A DNA stretch of 64,000 bases from Drechslerella dactyloides (GCA_020064725.1 JAGTWJ010000002.1:4154001-4218000), one strand, 5' to 3'; counted from the first letter of the stretch, positions 12,938 through 24,582 are shown. The notes: generated from the sequence alone by a model not told the origin. Program-made: numbers and translations.

Positions 12938-14758
12938 ATGGCTTCCGCCCCGCCTCGCTCGACACCTTCCTTGCAGACGACGATGCCCCGCCGCCGTATC
13001 TACCGCCCGCTGCCCCGTCGCGGCCGCTTCGCCGACGCCGACGCCGACCCCTCGACCGGCACGGCTCCGGCTGCCACGACCAGTCTAGCCTCGCTGACCC
13101 CCCCGCGTTATCTCCCGCGCTTCCGTCACCGGCTGTCCTCCGCGCTGGCGTCGGCTTCCACATCGGCGTCGGCGAGCACGACCGTAACGCGGACGCGCCG
13201 GCGTCGCCACTCCAGCGGCCTGCTCGCGTCCTCCTCGTCGGCGGTCACTGCGACTGCGACTGCGACGGCTTCGACGTACAATGACCGCCCGTTCTCGTAC
13301 CAGCCGCCTAAAAAGCGCCGGATCGAAGAGTACGAGCATCCGCAGGCTGCCACCAAGCCGCTTCGGCTCATGCTCGCCTACTGTGACGGCGGGACGTACG
13401 AGGCCGAGAAGTACCGCGTGAGCAACATGTTGGCGGATGATGAGAGCGGTTAGTCTCGTCCGAACTACCACCGGATCCCTGCCCCTCTTCCCGTTCCCTC
13501 CTCCCTCTTTCCCTCTCCGCCGTTTCGACCTGAGACCCTCGACTTTGCTCGTTTCACGCGTCCGTAATGTAGTGCTGACGCTAATCCTGTCATTTGTATG
13601 CGCAGTGTACTGCACGGAACGCTACAGCTGCAATCTAGTACTCCAGCACGAGACCAGACAGCCCTTCACGCTGGAATGGCTGGAGGTCAAGGCGCCCCCG
13701 CACGGGTTCACCAGTCCGGTCTCCGAAGGCATCGTGGCGGTCACCGACGATGACTATAACACCGTCGTGGAGAAGATCACGCTGTACGGCCGCATGGTAC
13801 CGCTGAAGAAACGCGCAAGGCTGGTGGCTATAGATGATAATGAGAACGGCGACGACGATGGCGATGTTGAGATCCGCTATAGAGTACTAAGAGACGACGA
13901 CGACGACGAGCTGCTGGAAGGGGAGGTCGACGATGACGAGAGACGGGAAGATGATGATGAGAATGAGCAAGAGCAGGAGGAAGAAGGCGGCGACGAGTAC
14001 TATCTCGACGGCGAGCGAGTGACGGAATTCGACGTGAGGAGGGAAGACGCGGACGAGGAAGACAAAGACGAGGAGGAAGAAGCGATTGACGGAGCTGCGG
14101 GCGAAGGACAGCGGGCCGAAGGCAGCGTGCAGGATGCAGGTGCAGCTACAGACGATGCGCCCGGACAGCCACAGGGAGACATCGCAGCGAACGATCGTGA
14201 CGGCGACGCTGCTACCGCAGGACTCAGGCCTTGGCCACCGCTCGGCAGCCGGAGGATCCCCAGAACTACCGGCCTGGAGCTCGAAGACAACAATCCGCAC
14301 GACTGTCCTTACGATCTTCCTGGAGAAGACGACACGGAGATGGAAGTCGCCGTGTGGGAGTCGGACGAAGACTCCGCGGAGGAGGAGCTTCGACTGTGGT
14401 TGCGTCGGAACAGCGGCACCGAGAGGCGGCGACGGAGACAGCGCAGGGAAGAAGAGGAGGAGGCCGAGCGAGAGTATGCGCAGAGTGAGGCAGACAATGA
14501 AGAGACGTATGTGCGGTTCCAGCTACGGGACAACAAGACGTTTATAGTATTCGACCCCCCTCGGTGAGTACCCTAGCCTCTATCATCACATTAACAAGTA
14601 GGTGAGCTTGTGTGCTAATAAGCGTTTTTCGCGACAGATACTGCCGGAGCATTGTGCTGAAGCTGTGGGGCGCGAAGATTGATAATGTAGACATCCAGGC
14701 GGTGCTTGGGTATGGTTACTTTGGCAAACGGGCGTTCCCCGCTGTCGAGATGCGGTGA
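12938..14758 (+). CDS. Conserved fungal protein with acidic middle region, function unknown
   Basis: Three exons (12938-13448, 13606-14563, 14638-14758) give 529 codons plus stop. The N-terminus is Arg/Ser/Thr/Ala-rich and probably disordered. A first conserved-looking block (YCDGGTYEAEKYRV through SVYCTERYSCNLVLQHETRQ and PFTLEWLEVKAPPHGF) occupies about residues 145-230. A long Asp/Glu-rich stretch follows (about 265-370), then more acidic and Arg-rich sequence. A C-terminal block (FQLRDNKTFIVFDPPR, then IVLKLWGAKIDNVDIQAV) ends the protein. The two blocks look like halves of one beta-sandwich (discoidin/APC10-like) split by the acidic insert; that is inference. I recall similar uncharacterised proteins in filamentous ascomycetes but cannot name a function. 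Splice sites are canonical, with GCTGACGCTAAT before the first acceptor. Confidence 0.8.
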
Positions 14759-15111
14759 TTTTTGTTCCCTTCTTTTAATTTTTGGTGGGCAAGGCGCATG
14801 TTGTGTACTTTATGTTTTATGACGCACGATCAATGGAATACCCAATATATCAGTTGAAGTCTTAGTGCAGCTGTCAAAATATTTATACGCGAGTGAAATT
14901 GCGATTAGTTCGGATGTAAATTATTACGTCTGCGTGCAGGGGAGCTCCCCACTTTCGGCGTTCGGCCATTTTCGCGCCGTTCGGACCTCAGAATTTGTAT
15001 TTGTAGCACCGTAAGCACAACGACAACATCCTTCCATTCTTTCCGGCGTACCCGTCTACACTTAACAGCATACTCCACCTAAACTTCAATATCGACACCA
15101 GAGCCGGCAAG
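14759..15111. other. Intergenic region upstream of adenosine kinase
   Basis: 353 bases, AT-rich in the first half (3' end of the acidic-protein gene). The second half should hold the adenosine kinase promoter and leader. No other feature recognised. Confidence 0.5.
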
Positions 15112-16641
15112 ATGGTCAAGGAATACTCGCTCCTCTGCCTGGAGAATCCTCTCCTCGGTTCGTGCACATCACAGCTCGCTCGGTGAAATTTCTACTAACA
15201 GCGGGTAAAACACAGATATCCAAGCTACTGGGTAATTAGATCACGCCCCGCCACTACCATTGAAGCACCGCCGAATTGACAGGAGACAGCAACCAGGAGC
15301 TGCTGGACAAGTATGGCCTCAAGGCCAACGATGCGATTCTCGCGGACCCGAGCAAGCATCTGGATCTCTATCCGGAGCTGATTGAGAAGTACAATGCCAA
15401 GTTTGTCGCCGGCGGGGCCGCCCAGAACTCTGCCCGCGGGGCTCAGGTGTGTATATTATTCTCCCCCATCATACCCTGACTCCCTATTCGCATTTTCGGC
15501 CAGCTACCTTGCCTGAAAACTCCCGTGTGTAATGTCACCGATCGATGGGTGGGCTAATGCTGTTTCCGCAACAGTACATCCTCCCGCCCAACTCCGTCCT
15601 CTACATCGGCTGCATCGGCAACGACGACTACGGCAAGCAGCTGAAGCAAGTCTGCGACAACGAGGGCCTGCGCGTGGAATACCGCCTGGACGAAGAACAC
15701 CCCACCGGCCGCTGCGGCGTCATCATCACGGGCCACAACCGGTCAATGTGCACGGACCTCGGCGCGGCGAACCACTACAAGCTGGAGCATCTGCAGAGCG
15801 AGCGGATCTGGAAGCTGGTTGAGGAGGCAGAGTACTTTTACGTCGGCGGGTACCATTTGACGGTCTGCGTGCCGGCCATCCTCGCGCTGGCCGAGGAGGC
15901 CGTGAAGAAGGACAAGGTGCGTCTACAAAACCACACCACCCCCACTCCGACGTGTATACAAACATGTCGGACATATGCGAAGGGGAAGACTTACACGATA
16001 TGATGTTATGAACGGCAGCCATTCGTGATGAACATCTCCGCACCCTTCATCGCCCAGTTCTTCAAAGAGCAGCTCGACAGCACAGCACCCTACTGGGACT
16101 ACCTCATCGGCAACGAAACCGAAGCGGCAGCCTACGCCACCGCCCACGAGCTCACCTCCACCGCCGTCCGGGACATCGCCCGCCACCTCGCCGAGCTGCC
16201 CAAGAAGAACGAGAAGCGCAAGCGCGTCGTCATCATCACGCAGGGCACGCTGCCCACCGTCGTCGCCGTGCAGGGCGAGACGCACGTGCAGGAGTACCGC
16301 GTGCACGCCGTCGCCGACGCCGACATTATCGATACCAACGGCGCTGGGTGAGTCGTTCAATCACACCTATCGGCCCCACTATATATATCGCGTAGACGGT
16401 TGCTGATGGTTGTTGATAGGGATGCCTTTGCTGGCGGGTTCCTGGCGGGGTTGGTCCAAGGCAAGGAATTGAAGGAGTGTGTCGACATGGCGCAGTGGCT
16501 GGCGAGCTGGAACGTCAGGCAGCTCGGTCCAAGGTACCACATTACATCCTTCTCCGTCCCAATCGCCATATACCGGCTTCGTGTGCTGACAGTTTGTACA
16601 GCTACCCGCAGCCGAAGCAGACGTACACCCCCTCTCAGTAA
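15112..16641 (+). CDS. ADO1: Adenosine kinase, with a one-base frame problem at exon 2
   Basis: PfkB-family kinase that phosphorylates adenosine to AMP and so supports methyl-cycle turnover. Exons by splice signals: 15112-15157, 15216-15231 (16-nt microexon), 15283-15446, 15575-15916, 16019-16347, 16420-16533 and 16602-16641. Family blocks: ENPLLDIQ at the start, LDKYGLKANDAIL, FVAGGAAQNSARGAQ, GRCGVIITGHNRSMCTDLGAANHY (split over the line 15700-15780), PFVMNISAPFI, and the PfkB signature DTNGAGDAFAGGF with catalytic Asp near the end. Length is about 349 residues. The exon sum is 1051, one too many. Using GT at 15232 as donor shifts the frame, while a run of two G instead of three at 15230-15232 would give a canonical in-frame splice (ATGD). 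This is either an assembly indel, a non-canonical splice or a real lesion. All other junctions close in frame. Confidence 0.9.
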
Positions 16642-17457
16642 TTGCATCGAGGGATGCAAATAAAGCGCCCGGCAGAGCAGCCGGAACGTTGGTAGAGCAA
16701 GCTAGTTAGGCAGCCGGAGAGACAGGCATGTAACGATTCTTTTAACAAGAGGAACATGTCGACGGACGGACGAGTAGTCGTCGAACGATCGCGGAGGAGG
16801 AACTTTACGACACCGGCGTCTTGGTAGATCTACGGCGGGAAAAAGCATTCAACTGGCTTTTGATATTATTTCTTTCTTGATACGCGTCAGTTAGCTTTTC
16901 CAGTGCGGCGACTGACCAGTCCGCACTTTGCAGTTTAGCTAGCCAAGCAATACGGAACGTACCACCCGTGCACAACTGCGACCACGAAGCCAGTCGTATA
17001 TAACGTGACTTATATATGCTCTTATTGATGACTTACGCTACTTTTCGCACGTACGTTGGTAGAGTGACTAGAAAAGGATTCATTGTGGTTTTACAGGAAT
17101 ATCGGAGGTAGAGATATTTCGTATAGGCGTCCGGCCGGAGCTGAGGACACATACTTAATTAAGGAAACGGCGATGAAAAGAAACAATTCGTCAGCCTGCT
17201 CGAGTCGGGATAATAATGCGCAGGCTTGAGGAGATGATAAGGGGGGAAAGGTAGTAAAAACACCGTTTGCTATGCGGTAAGGAATAAAAGTATGAGCGTA
17301 ACCACAAATCGTAAGACAATATTAATTAGCGTAAAAGTAAAGAAAATCAGTTCGTCAACTCATACGTAACGGCACGAGTCTAGGAACCACAATAGTGAAA
17401 AGATAATTGGAAGTAGTCATAACAGGCGACCGTTAAGACTAGAGATTACCCGCTAGG
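16642..17457. other. Convergent intergenic region adenosine kinase / Est1-like
   Basis: 816 bases between two 3' ends, with no ORF of interest and moderately AT-rich toward the right. Nothing recognised beyond probable UTRs. Confidence 0.5.
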
Positions 17458-20400
17458 TCATCCGTAATAATACTGATCCGGACGGCCCGACTTCCCCCCC
17501 ATCTCATACTCCGCCGGATTCCTACCCCATCCAGGACGCTGCTGCTCCTGCTGCTGTTGAGCGCCCGGATACCCATCGCCGCGCGAGTTGTACGCGCCTC
17601 TAGCACCATCGACGTTGCCCTGATGAACGCGCTGGATGTTCCCCATATTCTTAACATTCAGTGAATCCAGCGGCGGCGTGCTCGACTTTGTCCGCTCAAG
17701 AGACGCAGACGACAGCTTTGGCGTGACCGGATCCGCGGCGCCAGGCTGCGACACGGCCATTGCGCTGCTACCACCACCGCTAGCGGCAGTCGAGCTGCCC
17801 TGCGGCGAGAGCGTCATTCGAGAAGTGTAGTTTCTAACATACGAGACGAGTTCGCTGGCGGTCAGCGGCTTGGACTCCGATGCGGTACCCGACAGCTGCG
17901 TCTTGGACGTCGCTGCCCGGTTGCCGACGAAGATGGGGCGGCCGCCGGCGCTGTCCGATGCGCTTTCCGCGTACGGCGCCATATAGTTGGACGCGACGGT
18001 CGCCTTGCCCTTCCCGAACGGCCCGAAGACGCTGGTGCTCATCGCGGGCGACGGTGCGACGCCCGGCTGCGCGAAGGCCTGAGCGACCATCGGGGTCTTA
18101 GCTGTGATGGTAGCATTATTGATCGCCTGGCTGGAGGTGGACGCCTTTGGGTTCGCCTGCTGCCCTTGGTAGAACGCTCTACGCCCTTTCCACAGGACGA
18201 CTTCGTCTTCTTCGTCCGAGTCTTCGCGGGAATGGGACGATCCGACGAGATCGTCGACCATCGCGTTCATCTTGTTCGTCATGGTGGTGGAAACGGGCTC
18301 GGAGATGACGGAGCCCATCGGGTTGGCTTGTCCGAGGCGGCTGGCGGTGGAGGTCGCTCTGACGCCGGCTGTGTTGACGGGGATGTCGCGCAGCGTGATG
18401 GATGGGTATTCCGCGTTTCCGGTGTTCGAATCGGTGGAAATGATGCCGTCTTGGAACGCGAAAGTATTGTTCTTGATCTCAATAGGGACGGTCTAGCGGA
18501 CGATCGTTAGTATGGGAACTTCAAAAATATCAAACAGGAATACTGACCCCCGGCGTGCATAATTCGATTCCATCTTCAATCAAGTACAGGATTCGAGCAA
18601 GCGACTCTTGGTTCGGATGGTCGAGCTCCTTGTCCTTCGGAAGCTCCTTTCCAACACGTCGAGAATCGGAAATCTCCATCAGAGGCTTGAAGCCAGCGAT
18701 GTCCTCGTCTTCCTCCAGCACATAGTGCGACGGCTTGAGCGTGCCCATCGGGAACGAAGAGAGCAGGAGAGACAACGTCGTGGCATAAGTTTGCCAAAGC
18801 TGCTTGACCTGGACGTTCAATGACATGTCGCTGGTCTCGTTGACCAGGATGTGGTGGCTGATCAGCAGCCATGCGGAGTAGAGCCTCAAGCTGGGGAGCA
18901 TTCGACGAGTCACAGCTGAAACCAGGTCGGCTACGTTCTCTCGTGAATCCTGCGAGGTGCCGTCCAGTTCCTGCTGGAGCACCATGAGGATAGACGTGAA
19001 GGCTTCGATGTTGAACCTCAGAAATGTCACAACCTTGGGGGAGTTCAGCGTCGCTACAGAGGTCCGTTAGTATATGTGTTAGGAATAGTGATATGTGGTA
19101 GCGTACCTCGATCTCTACTCAGAGCTAGGTGCTCTGCAGCAATGTTGATCAAAATCATGCGGTTCAAGATAGCCGCGGGGACAGCTCGCTCTTTCACCGC
19201 AAGCGTGATCTGGTTCAAAAGGTCGCTCTTCAAGCTCTCGTACTCGGAGACACTAGCAAATACTATCAGTAGGTTATTCACGTCCCCCTCAACAAACAGG
19301 GAACACTCACTCATTGCTCAGGAAACAATGCGCGTGGTAGCGACTGAAGATGGAGGTGATTTCCTCCGACGGGGCCACCTCTACTGCATAATCCCTAAGT
19401 ATCTTCGAGAAACACACCCTAAGGTTCCCGAGAGTGAGTTCATGCGTAGCTTCGTCGGGCTCCTCCGCAAGAAGTGAGCGGTAGAGATAGTATATTGCGG
19501 TAAAGTTGCTGTGTTCATATTGTGCGAGGACGGCAAGCTGGTTGAAAGCTTTTGGATGAGTCGGGAGGACCTTTCGAGCCAGGCTGTAGTAGCCCTTGGC
19601 AGGGCCCCAATTCCTGGCGTCCGGATTGCGAGGGTTCGGCTCGCCGTAATTCTCGCGGTATCGTGAAAGGTCGCCAAGGTGGAGGAGGCTCTCGTAGCAC
19701 ATAAAAACGGCGATGTTCTGAATCTCTGACGTGTAGTCGCGCGCCTTATCGGATGGGTCAACTGCAGCGTCTGTTAGCACCTGATGTTACGGCATTCTGG
19801 AGGCGATTAACTTACTATCAAACTTGAATTCTTGCGCGACGAATTTCAGTTTGTTGAGGCCATAGTGGGAGATCAATCGTTGAATCAGAGCCCTGTAGAA
19901 CTTGGTGGCATGCTTAATGAATTTTCCAAAGTACTGATGCAACTTGCGTAGCTCCACGGGCTTGTTCCCATCCTTCTTCATCTGCAAATACTGTTAGTAC
20001 TCATAGACATCCAGTTGCAGGATAGCAGACTCACAGAAGCAATGCTCTTCGAATAGCGGACAACGATTTTGTGGTGGGTCAACCAGCACTTTTCGGCAAC
20101 GCCGTTGTGGAAGCAGTACTCGATATCCTCAAAGAGCATCCGCTCGACAACGTTCCGGAGACCGATCGTCTTCTCGTCGAGCTCCCGCTCGAGAGCCTGG
20201 TCTCCGGCTTCTCGAACTTGGAGAATGCGGTTGACCTCCTCCTCGAAAAAGACGGATTTGTCACGCATGTTGCCCCACTCGACCTCTCTCATGCGGATGT
20301 CGTAGTCGATGATGTCGACGGCCGAGGTCGGCAGACGGTACTGTACGTGAGGCTGGAGGTGGTCAGGAAGCTCGGACTGCAGCTCTGGATCCGGCCGTGG

Positions 20401-21705
20401 CTGTTGGCGGTAGTGTTGTGGTGAGAAGGGGTTGTCGAAACTGTCGGGGACCACGTTTCCTAGTTGCGAGACCGACCGAATTCTGCCACCGTGGAGGAGT
20501 TCTTCAAAGCTGGCGATTCGACGAGGGTTCGAGCTGGGTCCGCCGGGCCCGGGGTCACCACAGTCAGGTCTGGGTTCGAGAACCGGGCGAGAGGAAGGAT
20601 ATGCGAAGGTTTGAGGGAACTGCTGCGGCGGCCTATTCTCGATATGCGACTGCGACGGCCCTGCCCCAAAGGTCGGTTGCGACGGCCTGGTTTCGAAGCG
20701 AGGCTGCGACGGTCGATGATTGATAATCTGCGGCTGCGAGGGTCTGCTGTGGACGGCGAGCTGTGGCTGCGACGGCCTGCTTTGGAGATGCTGCTGCGAT
20801 GGTCTGTGCTCGAGACCCTGTCCTGGAATCGCCTGCTGCGGGGCCTGCTGCGGAGCCGGCTGCGACCAATTGATCGTCTGCGGGACGCCAGCAACGAGAT
20901 CCGCGTAGCGACGGAATTCAGCTTCCTGGGAGCTGACGAGGGTGTTCTGGACCTGCGCCTGGGTGTGCGCTTGAGCCTGCGCGTGTAAGGTCTCGCGAAC
21001 TGCACGGCTCAGCTCTCTTCCCGCGCGCTGCTGCGGTTCAACAACATCATGACGTGACCACTGAGGCTGCCCGTGCGCGAACGAGGGGTGATGGTAGAAC
21101 TGCGGGTTGCCAGCGAGGACGTGGCGGTAGTCGTGCACCGGGTTGACGGCGGTGGCAGACGAGTCGGCCTGGGAAGTATTGGACGGGGCGACTTGGGTGT
21201 CACTATCGCTATGGGTGCCGCCGTCGTCGTATTCGTCGTCGTCGTACTCGTCGTCGCCGTCGTCGTCCTCGTAGTAGTCGTCGTCGTATTCGTTGTTGAG
21301 CTCTTGCGCGTACCGTTCGGCGTAGCGACGGTCCCGGTCTTGGTAGTATCGTCTGATGCCCTCGGGGTCGTTGATGTTGAGGTTGTAGTAGGCTGGAGAG
21401 TAGATTGGCGGGGTCCCGTCGTGTTCTATCAGCAAGGGGTCGTGCCTGAAGGGATTGAAGTCGGGATGTTCGGCGGGGAGGAGCAGCTGATCGAGCGGAT
21501 GCGTAGAGCGGGGCACGGGCGATTCGGGAAACCGCGTTATCGGAAACTGGGGCTGGGAGGAGCTGCCGTGAGGGCCGTCAGCGTGGATGTTGAAGCGGCC
21601 GCGCGTGGTGTCCGAGCTGCTGGTGATGACGGCAGCGGGCAGGAGAGAAGGATTGGAGGTTGGATTCGGATTCGGATTTGGATTTGGATTCGAAGGTTGG
21701 TCCAT
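17458..21705 (-). CDS. Est1/Ebs1/Smg7-like 14-3-3/TPR protein
   Basis: Probable nonsense-mediated-decay or telomerase-associated factor of the Est1/Smg5-7 family. Six exons on minus: 21705-20035, 19981-19816, 19761-19311, 19252-19107, 19053-18548 and 18492-17458, giving 1324 codons plus stop. The first 440 residues are low-complexity: Asn-Pro repeats at the start, an Asp/Tyr acidic patch, then repeated RPSQP units. The Est1-type helical domain begins near residue 480 (FFEEEVNRILQVREAGD) and continues through GKFIKHATKFYRALIQRLI. The TPR/14-3-3-like core follows (CYESLLHLGDLSRYRENY, GYYSLARKVLPTHPKAFN, NFTAIYYLYRSLLAEEP), then the helical Est1 DNA-binding-type region. The tail is Ser/Gly/Gln-rich and ends YYYG. 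Intron 5 uses a GTCAGT donor. Which paralogue this is (Est1, Ebs1 or Smg7) cannot be settled by eye. Confidence 0.85.
20620..20820 (-). repeat. RPSQP-type coding repeats in the Est1-like protein
   Basis: About six degenerate copies of a roughly 9-14-residue unit starting RPSQP (RPSQQHLQS, RPSQPQLAVHS, RPSQPQIINH, RPSQPRFET, RPSQPTFGA and a weaker copy) lie in the disordered N-terminal half. This suggests recent tandem expansion. Confidence 0.7.
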
Positions 21706-22257
21706 CGCGGCGGCTGTTTTAGCGCGAGGGCCGGGGCAGGTTTAGGCGAAAGTGATGGCAGGCTGCAGGAGGGAGGAGATGAGAGGAAGGTTTACACGGA
21801 GGGAAGCTGCGATGCCCACAGCAGGATGAAGGAAGGAAGGAAGGAAGGAAGGAAGGAAGGAAGGAAGGAAGGGAGGATGAAGGAGTGATGATGGAGGAGT
21901 GAAGGAGTGAATGGTTGTGAAGCTGGTGGTTTACTGCGGGGAGGAGAGAATCCGATATCGAGAGCAGGCGCGAATGGGAGACAAAGTTGCTTGATGGTAA
22001 AGAAACGCCCGCGCTATGCTGTAACTTCCCCAGGTAAAAGTAATTAATTAACATCAGCATCAGGCCGAGCGAGGACATATTTTGAATGTCGTCGTCGGCC
22101 CTGAATGAAAGATAGATGGATATGAAATCAATCCACCGCCCGCCAGCCAAATCTATCCGTGACGCCCGTCCCCGTTCCCCAGTCTATCGCCGTTGCCTGT
22201 CCCGTCCACCTCCCATCATCCCGCGTATCCACCGTCGACCGTTCGCCCGGATGCGTC
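21706..22257. other. Intergenic region upstream of Est1-like gene
   Basis: 552 bases with no gene. It holds the GGAA microsatellite listed separately and otherwise the promoter/5' leader of the Est1-like gene plus the 3' flank of the next minus-strand gene. Confidence 0.5.
21828..21873. repeat. (GGAA)n microsatellite
   Basis: About eleven uninterrupted GAAG/GGAA tetranucleotides on plus, (TTCC)n on the coding strand of the Est1-like gene. They lie about 125-170 bases before its ATG and are probably in the leader or promoter. Confidence 0.9.
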
Positions 22258-22866
22258 CTACTTCTCCAGGCTGGTCTGCAGCCGCCGCGCGACGTCCTCG
22301 ATCGCCCAGACCGCCACCCGCGCCTCCGCCAGCTCTCCCGCCGGGGCCACCACCGTCCCCACCAGCATTCGCGACGTATCCACCACCCCCGCGCCCCCCA
22401 CATCCGCGCCGATCACGCTGCCCGTCGGCGACTGCGCCCGCGCCCTCGGATCTGTCATCACCACGTTCGCCGCCTGTGCCTGCGCCTGCGCCTGTGCTGC
22501 TGCTGCCGCCTCGACCGCCGCCGCGGAGGCCGGAGCGGACTGCAGGACGACGAGGCTGGAGTCTGTTGTCGACAGCGTGACCCGCAACGGCACGCCGAGG
22601 CCCATGCGCGCGCCGGTCTCGTACGCGTTGACGAACGCGTTGGACAGCGGGGTCAGGTAGGCGCTCGTGGCAGCTGGGTCGGCGGTCGAGAGGATCGTGG
22701 AGGCTTCTCGGTCCGTCAGGTGAGCCTTGAGGCCTGGTGCGAGGTGCGAGAAGTGTGTTTGTAGGTGCTCGATTTTCGGAAGGCCGCCGTGGTGGTGGTG
22801 ATGGTGGTGGTGGTGGTTGCCGGACGGGCCGGCCGAGCTGGCGAGCAGACTTTCGTTCGCGTTCAT
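22258..22866 (-). CDS. Small conserved-looking protein, possible roadblock/LC7 fold, with polyhistidine run
   Basis: Single-exon ORF of 202 residues. The ATG at 22866 (MNANESLL) is chosen; an in-frame ATG at 22917 would add 17 residues. A run of nine His follows at about residues 18-26, then a folded-looking region from LPKIEHLQTHFSHLAPGL. This passes through YLTPLSNAFVNAYETGARMG and LRVTLSTTDSSLVVLQ, then an Ala/Gln-rich linker. It ends MLVGTVVAPAGELAEARVAV followed by WAIEDVARRLQ. The alternation of helix, strand with small residues and C-terminal helix resembles roadblock-type subunits such as the Ragulator/EGO proteins. That is inference without a sequence search. TATATAAG on its coding strand lies just upstream. 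Confidence 0.6.
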   Translation of the reverse strand: MNANESLLASSAGPSGNHHHHHHHHHGGLPKIEHLQTHFSHLAPGLKAHLTDREASTILSTADPAATSAYLTPLSNAFVNAYETGARMGLGVPLRVTLSTTDSSLVVLQSAPASAAAVEAAAAAQAQAQAQAANVVMTDPRARAQSPTGSVIGADVGGAGVVDTSRMLVGTVVAPAGELAEARVAVWAIEDVARRLQTSLEK

Positions 22867-23171
22867 GTCAGGTGTTTTTGTCCGCGCGTGGCCGTATATA
22901 AGGAGGTAGGTATACACGAGTGAACGGGCGTGTACGGTGTCTGGCAGGCGGACGGACGGACGAGGTTGAGGCGATGAGGCTTATGCGATGCGCTGCGATG
23001 AGATGAGATGAGATGGAAGGTGGATGGATGTTGGCCGGCCACAACACCAGCGAAATTAAACCCACCCCGCCGGAGAAATTACAAATTCCGACGTCAGGTG
23101 GCCCCGTGCAGCATATCAGGAAAAAAAAAAAAATGTATCTCCCCTCGAGAATGGTAGAAGATATCGTAAAA
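22867..23171. other. Short intergenic region between the His-run gene and ORC6
   Basis: 305 bases with a 13-base A run near 23120-23133 and a TATA-like site. No other feature. Confidence 0.4.
22893..22904 (-). promoter_or_regulatory. TATA-like element upstream of the small His-run protein
   Basis: CTTATATACGG on the minus strand about 30-40 bases before the chosen ATG at 22866. It is the only promoter-like signal seen there, and it argues for the shorter start if it is a real TATA box. Confidence 0.25.
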
Positions 23172-24582
23172 TCAGGCTTCAAGCTGCGCGATCCGACGCA
23201 GCGCATCGGCCTTCCACTCTGCGAACGCCCTGCGCCGCCTGTCGCTCAAAAAGTCCACCCGGTCCTGCATCTACCCCGCCAGTCAGCATCGTCTTCACAC
23301 ACCGGGATACAATATGAAACACGGCGAACAGGCATGACTCGATACTCACCATCGACCCGATCCCGCTTTCCATCACCTGCACCTGACCCCTCCGCCCCTT
23401 GCCCCGTGCCGGCGCCTCCTCTTCCTCTTCCTCCTCCAGCCCCGCTTCCTCCTCCTCGTCTCCACCTCCTACCCCTGTTTGCCCCACCATCTCCGTGTAC
23501 CATCTCGTCGCTCGCATATCCTCCCCGGCGACCTCTGCCACCGCCTCGTCGAACCAGTCCCTCCACCCAGCACCCTCACCAGTGTCTTTGACCCCGCGCC
23601 TGTCCAAGAACGCAGCAACCTCCGCCACCCGCCCATCATACCACTCCCTCTGCCGTGCCGCGTCCTCGCCGCCTTCCTCCCGCCGCAGCACCAGCTCGCG
23701 TGCCGCGACAACATACACCGCACACAGCAACACCTCCGGCCGCTCCGTCAGATTCTTATACCGCGCTGCCGAAAAGATATACCGCGTGCCCGCCGTCACG
23801 TGCGGTATCGCATCCGGCACGCTGGCGCACAGCTCGGATATCAGCGGGCGGTATCCGTCGATTTTCCGCTCGACAGCCGAGTCCGCCTTTGGTGCTGGGA
23901 ACTGCAGTTTGCCGCGCACGGACGGCAGTCGCGAGGATGAAGCTGTACTCGTACCCATAGATGTAGATGTAGAGCCAGCTGTGGCAGCCGTAGTGGCAGC
24001 AGGACGTCGCTTCACGGGCGTCTTCTGCGTAGCAACCAATGCATCGGAAAACTGCTTAAACAGTATCTTGTACACTCGCGGGGGCACCGGTGCCATCGGC
24101 TTGTCCGGCACGGCCGGCAAGTCCAGCTTCGTCTTCAATCTGTCCTGGCACCCATATGCATTAGCAGCCAGACGACTTTGTCACTCCTGCAAACAACGTG
24201 CCGATACAACACCCACACATACAACATCGGAATACCCATATACCCAGTCTCGTAAGCCAGACTGGGGTTGCCGACCCACGAGACTGCCATATACCGTAGT
24301 ATAGGCACCAAACATATATGTGAGAATATGCGTGCAGGTGTCTACGCGAATGCAAGGATACCCAGGCGTATATGAAAGGGAAACGTGCGAAACCCACCGA
24401 ATACACGCCAAATGCGCACACACCATCTCCCGCGCCGGCTCCTCCGTCGGCCCGAGATTCGATACCCGCTGCCGCGACTGCGCCACCAGCGACCCCGCCG
24501 TCTCAATCAGCTCCCGCGGAATCCCCGTCGCCGTCGGAAGCAGCATCGTCAGCGTCCGCTCCATCGTCCGACTCGTGCTCAT
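23172..24582 (-). CDS. ORC6: Origin recognition complex subunit 6
   Basis: Smallest ORC subunit, needed for replication licensing. Three exons on minus (24582-24398, 24139-23350, 23270-23172) give 357 codons plus stop. The N-terminal TFIIB/cyclin-like helical half has MERTLTMLLPTATGIPRELI, SLVAQSRQR, AHLACIRLKTKLDLP and PPRVYKILFKQFSDAL. A Ser/Thr/Ala linker follows, then the second helical unit (KIDGYRPLISELCAS, ERPEVLLCAVYVVAARELV). After a Glu-rich stretch the last exon supplies MQDRVDFLSDRRRRAFAEW, the conserved C-terminal helix that in other fungi docks Orc6 on Orc3. Exon 2 starts after GACAG (24140-24142); the earlier CCAG would break the frame. Assignment rests on this order of conserved blocks, which I recognise from fungal Orc6. 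Confidence 0.88.

Noticed and set aside
21073..21888. 271-codon open frame on plus, Val-rich with KEGR repeats
   Set aside because: Antisense of acidic codons in the Est1-like gene plus translation of the GGAA microsatellite.
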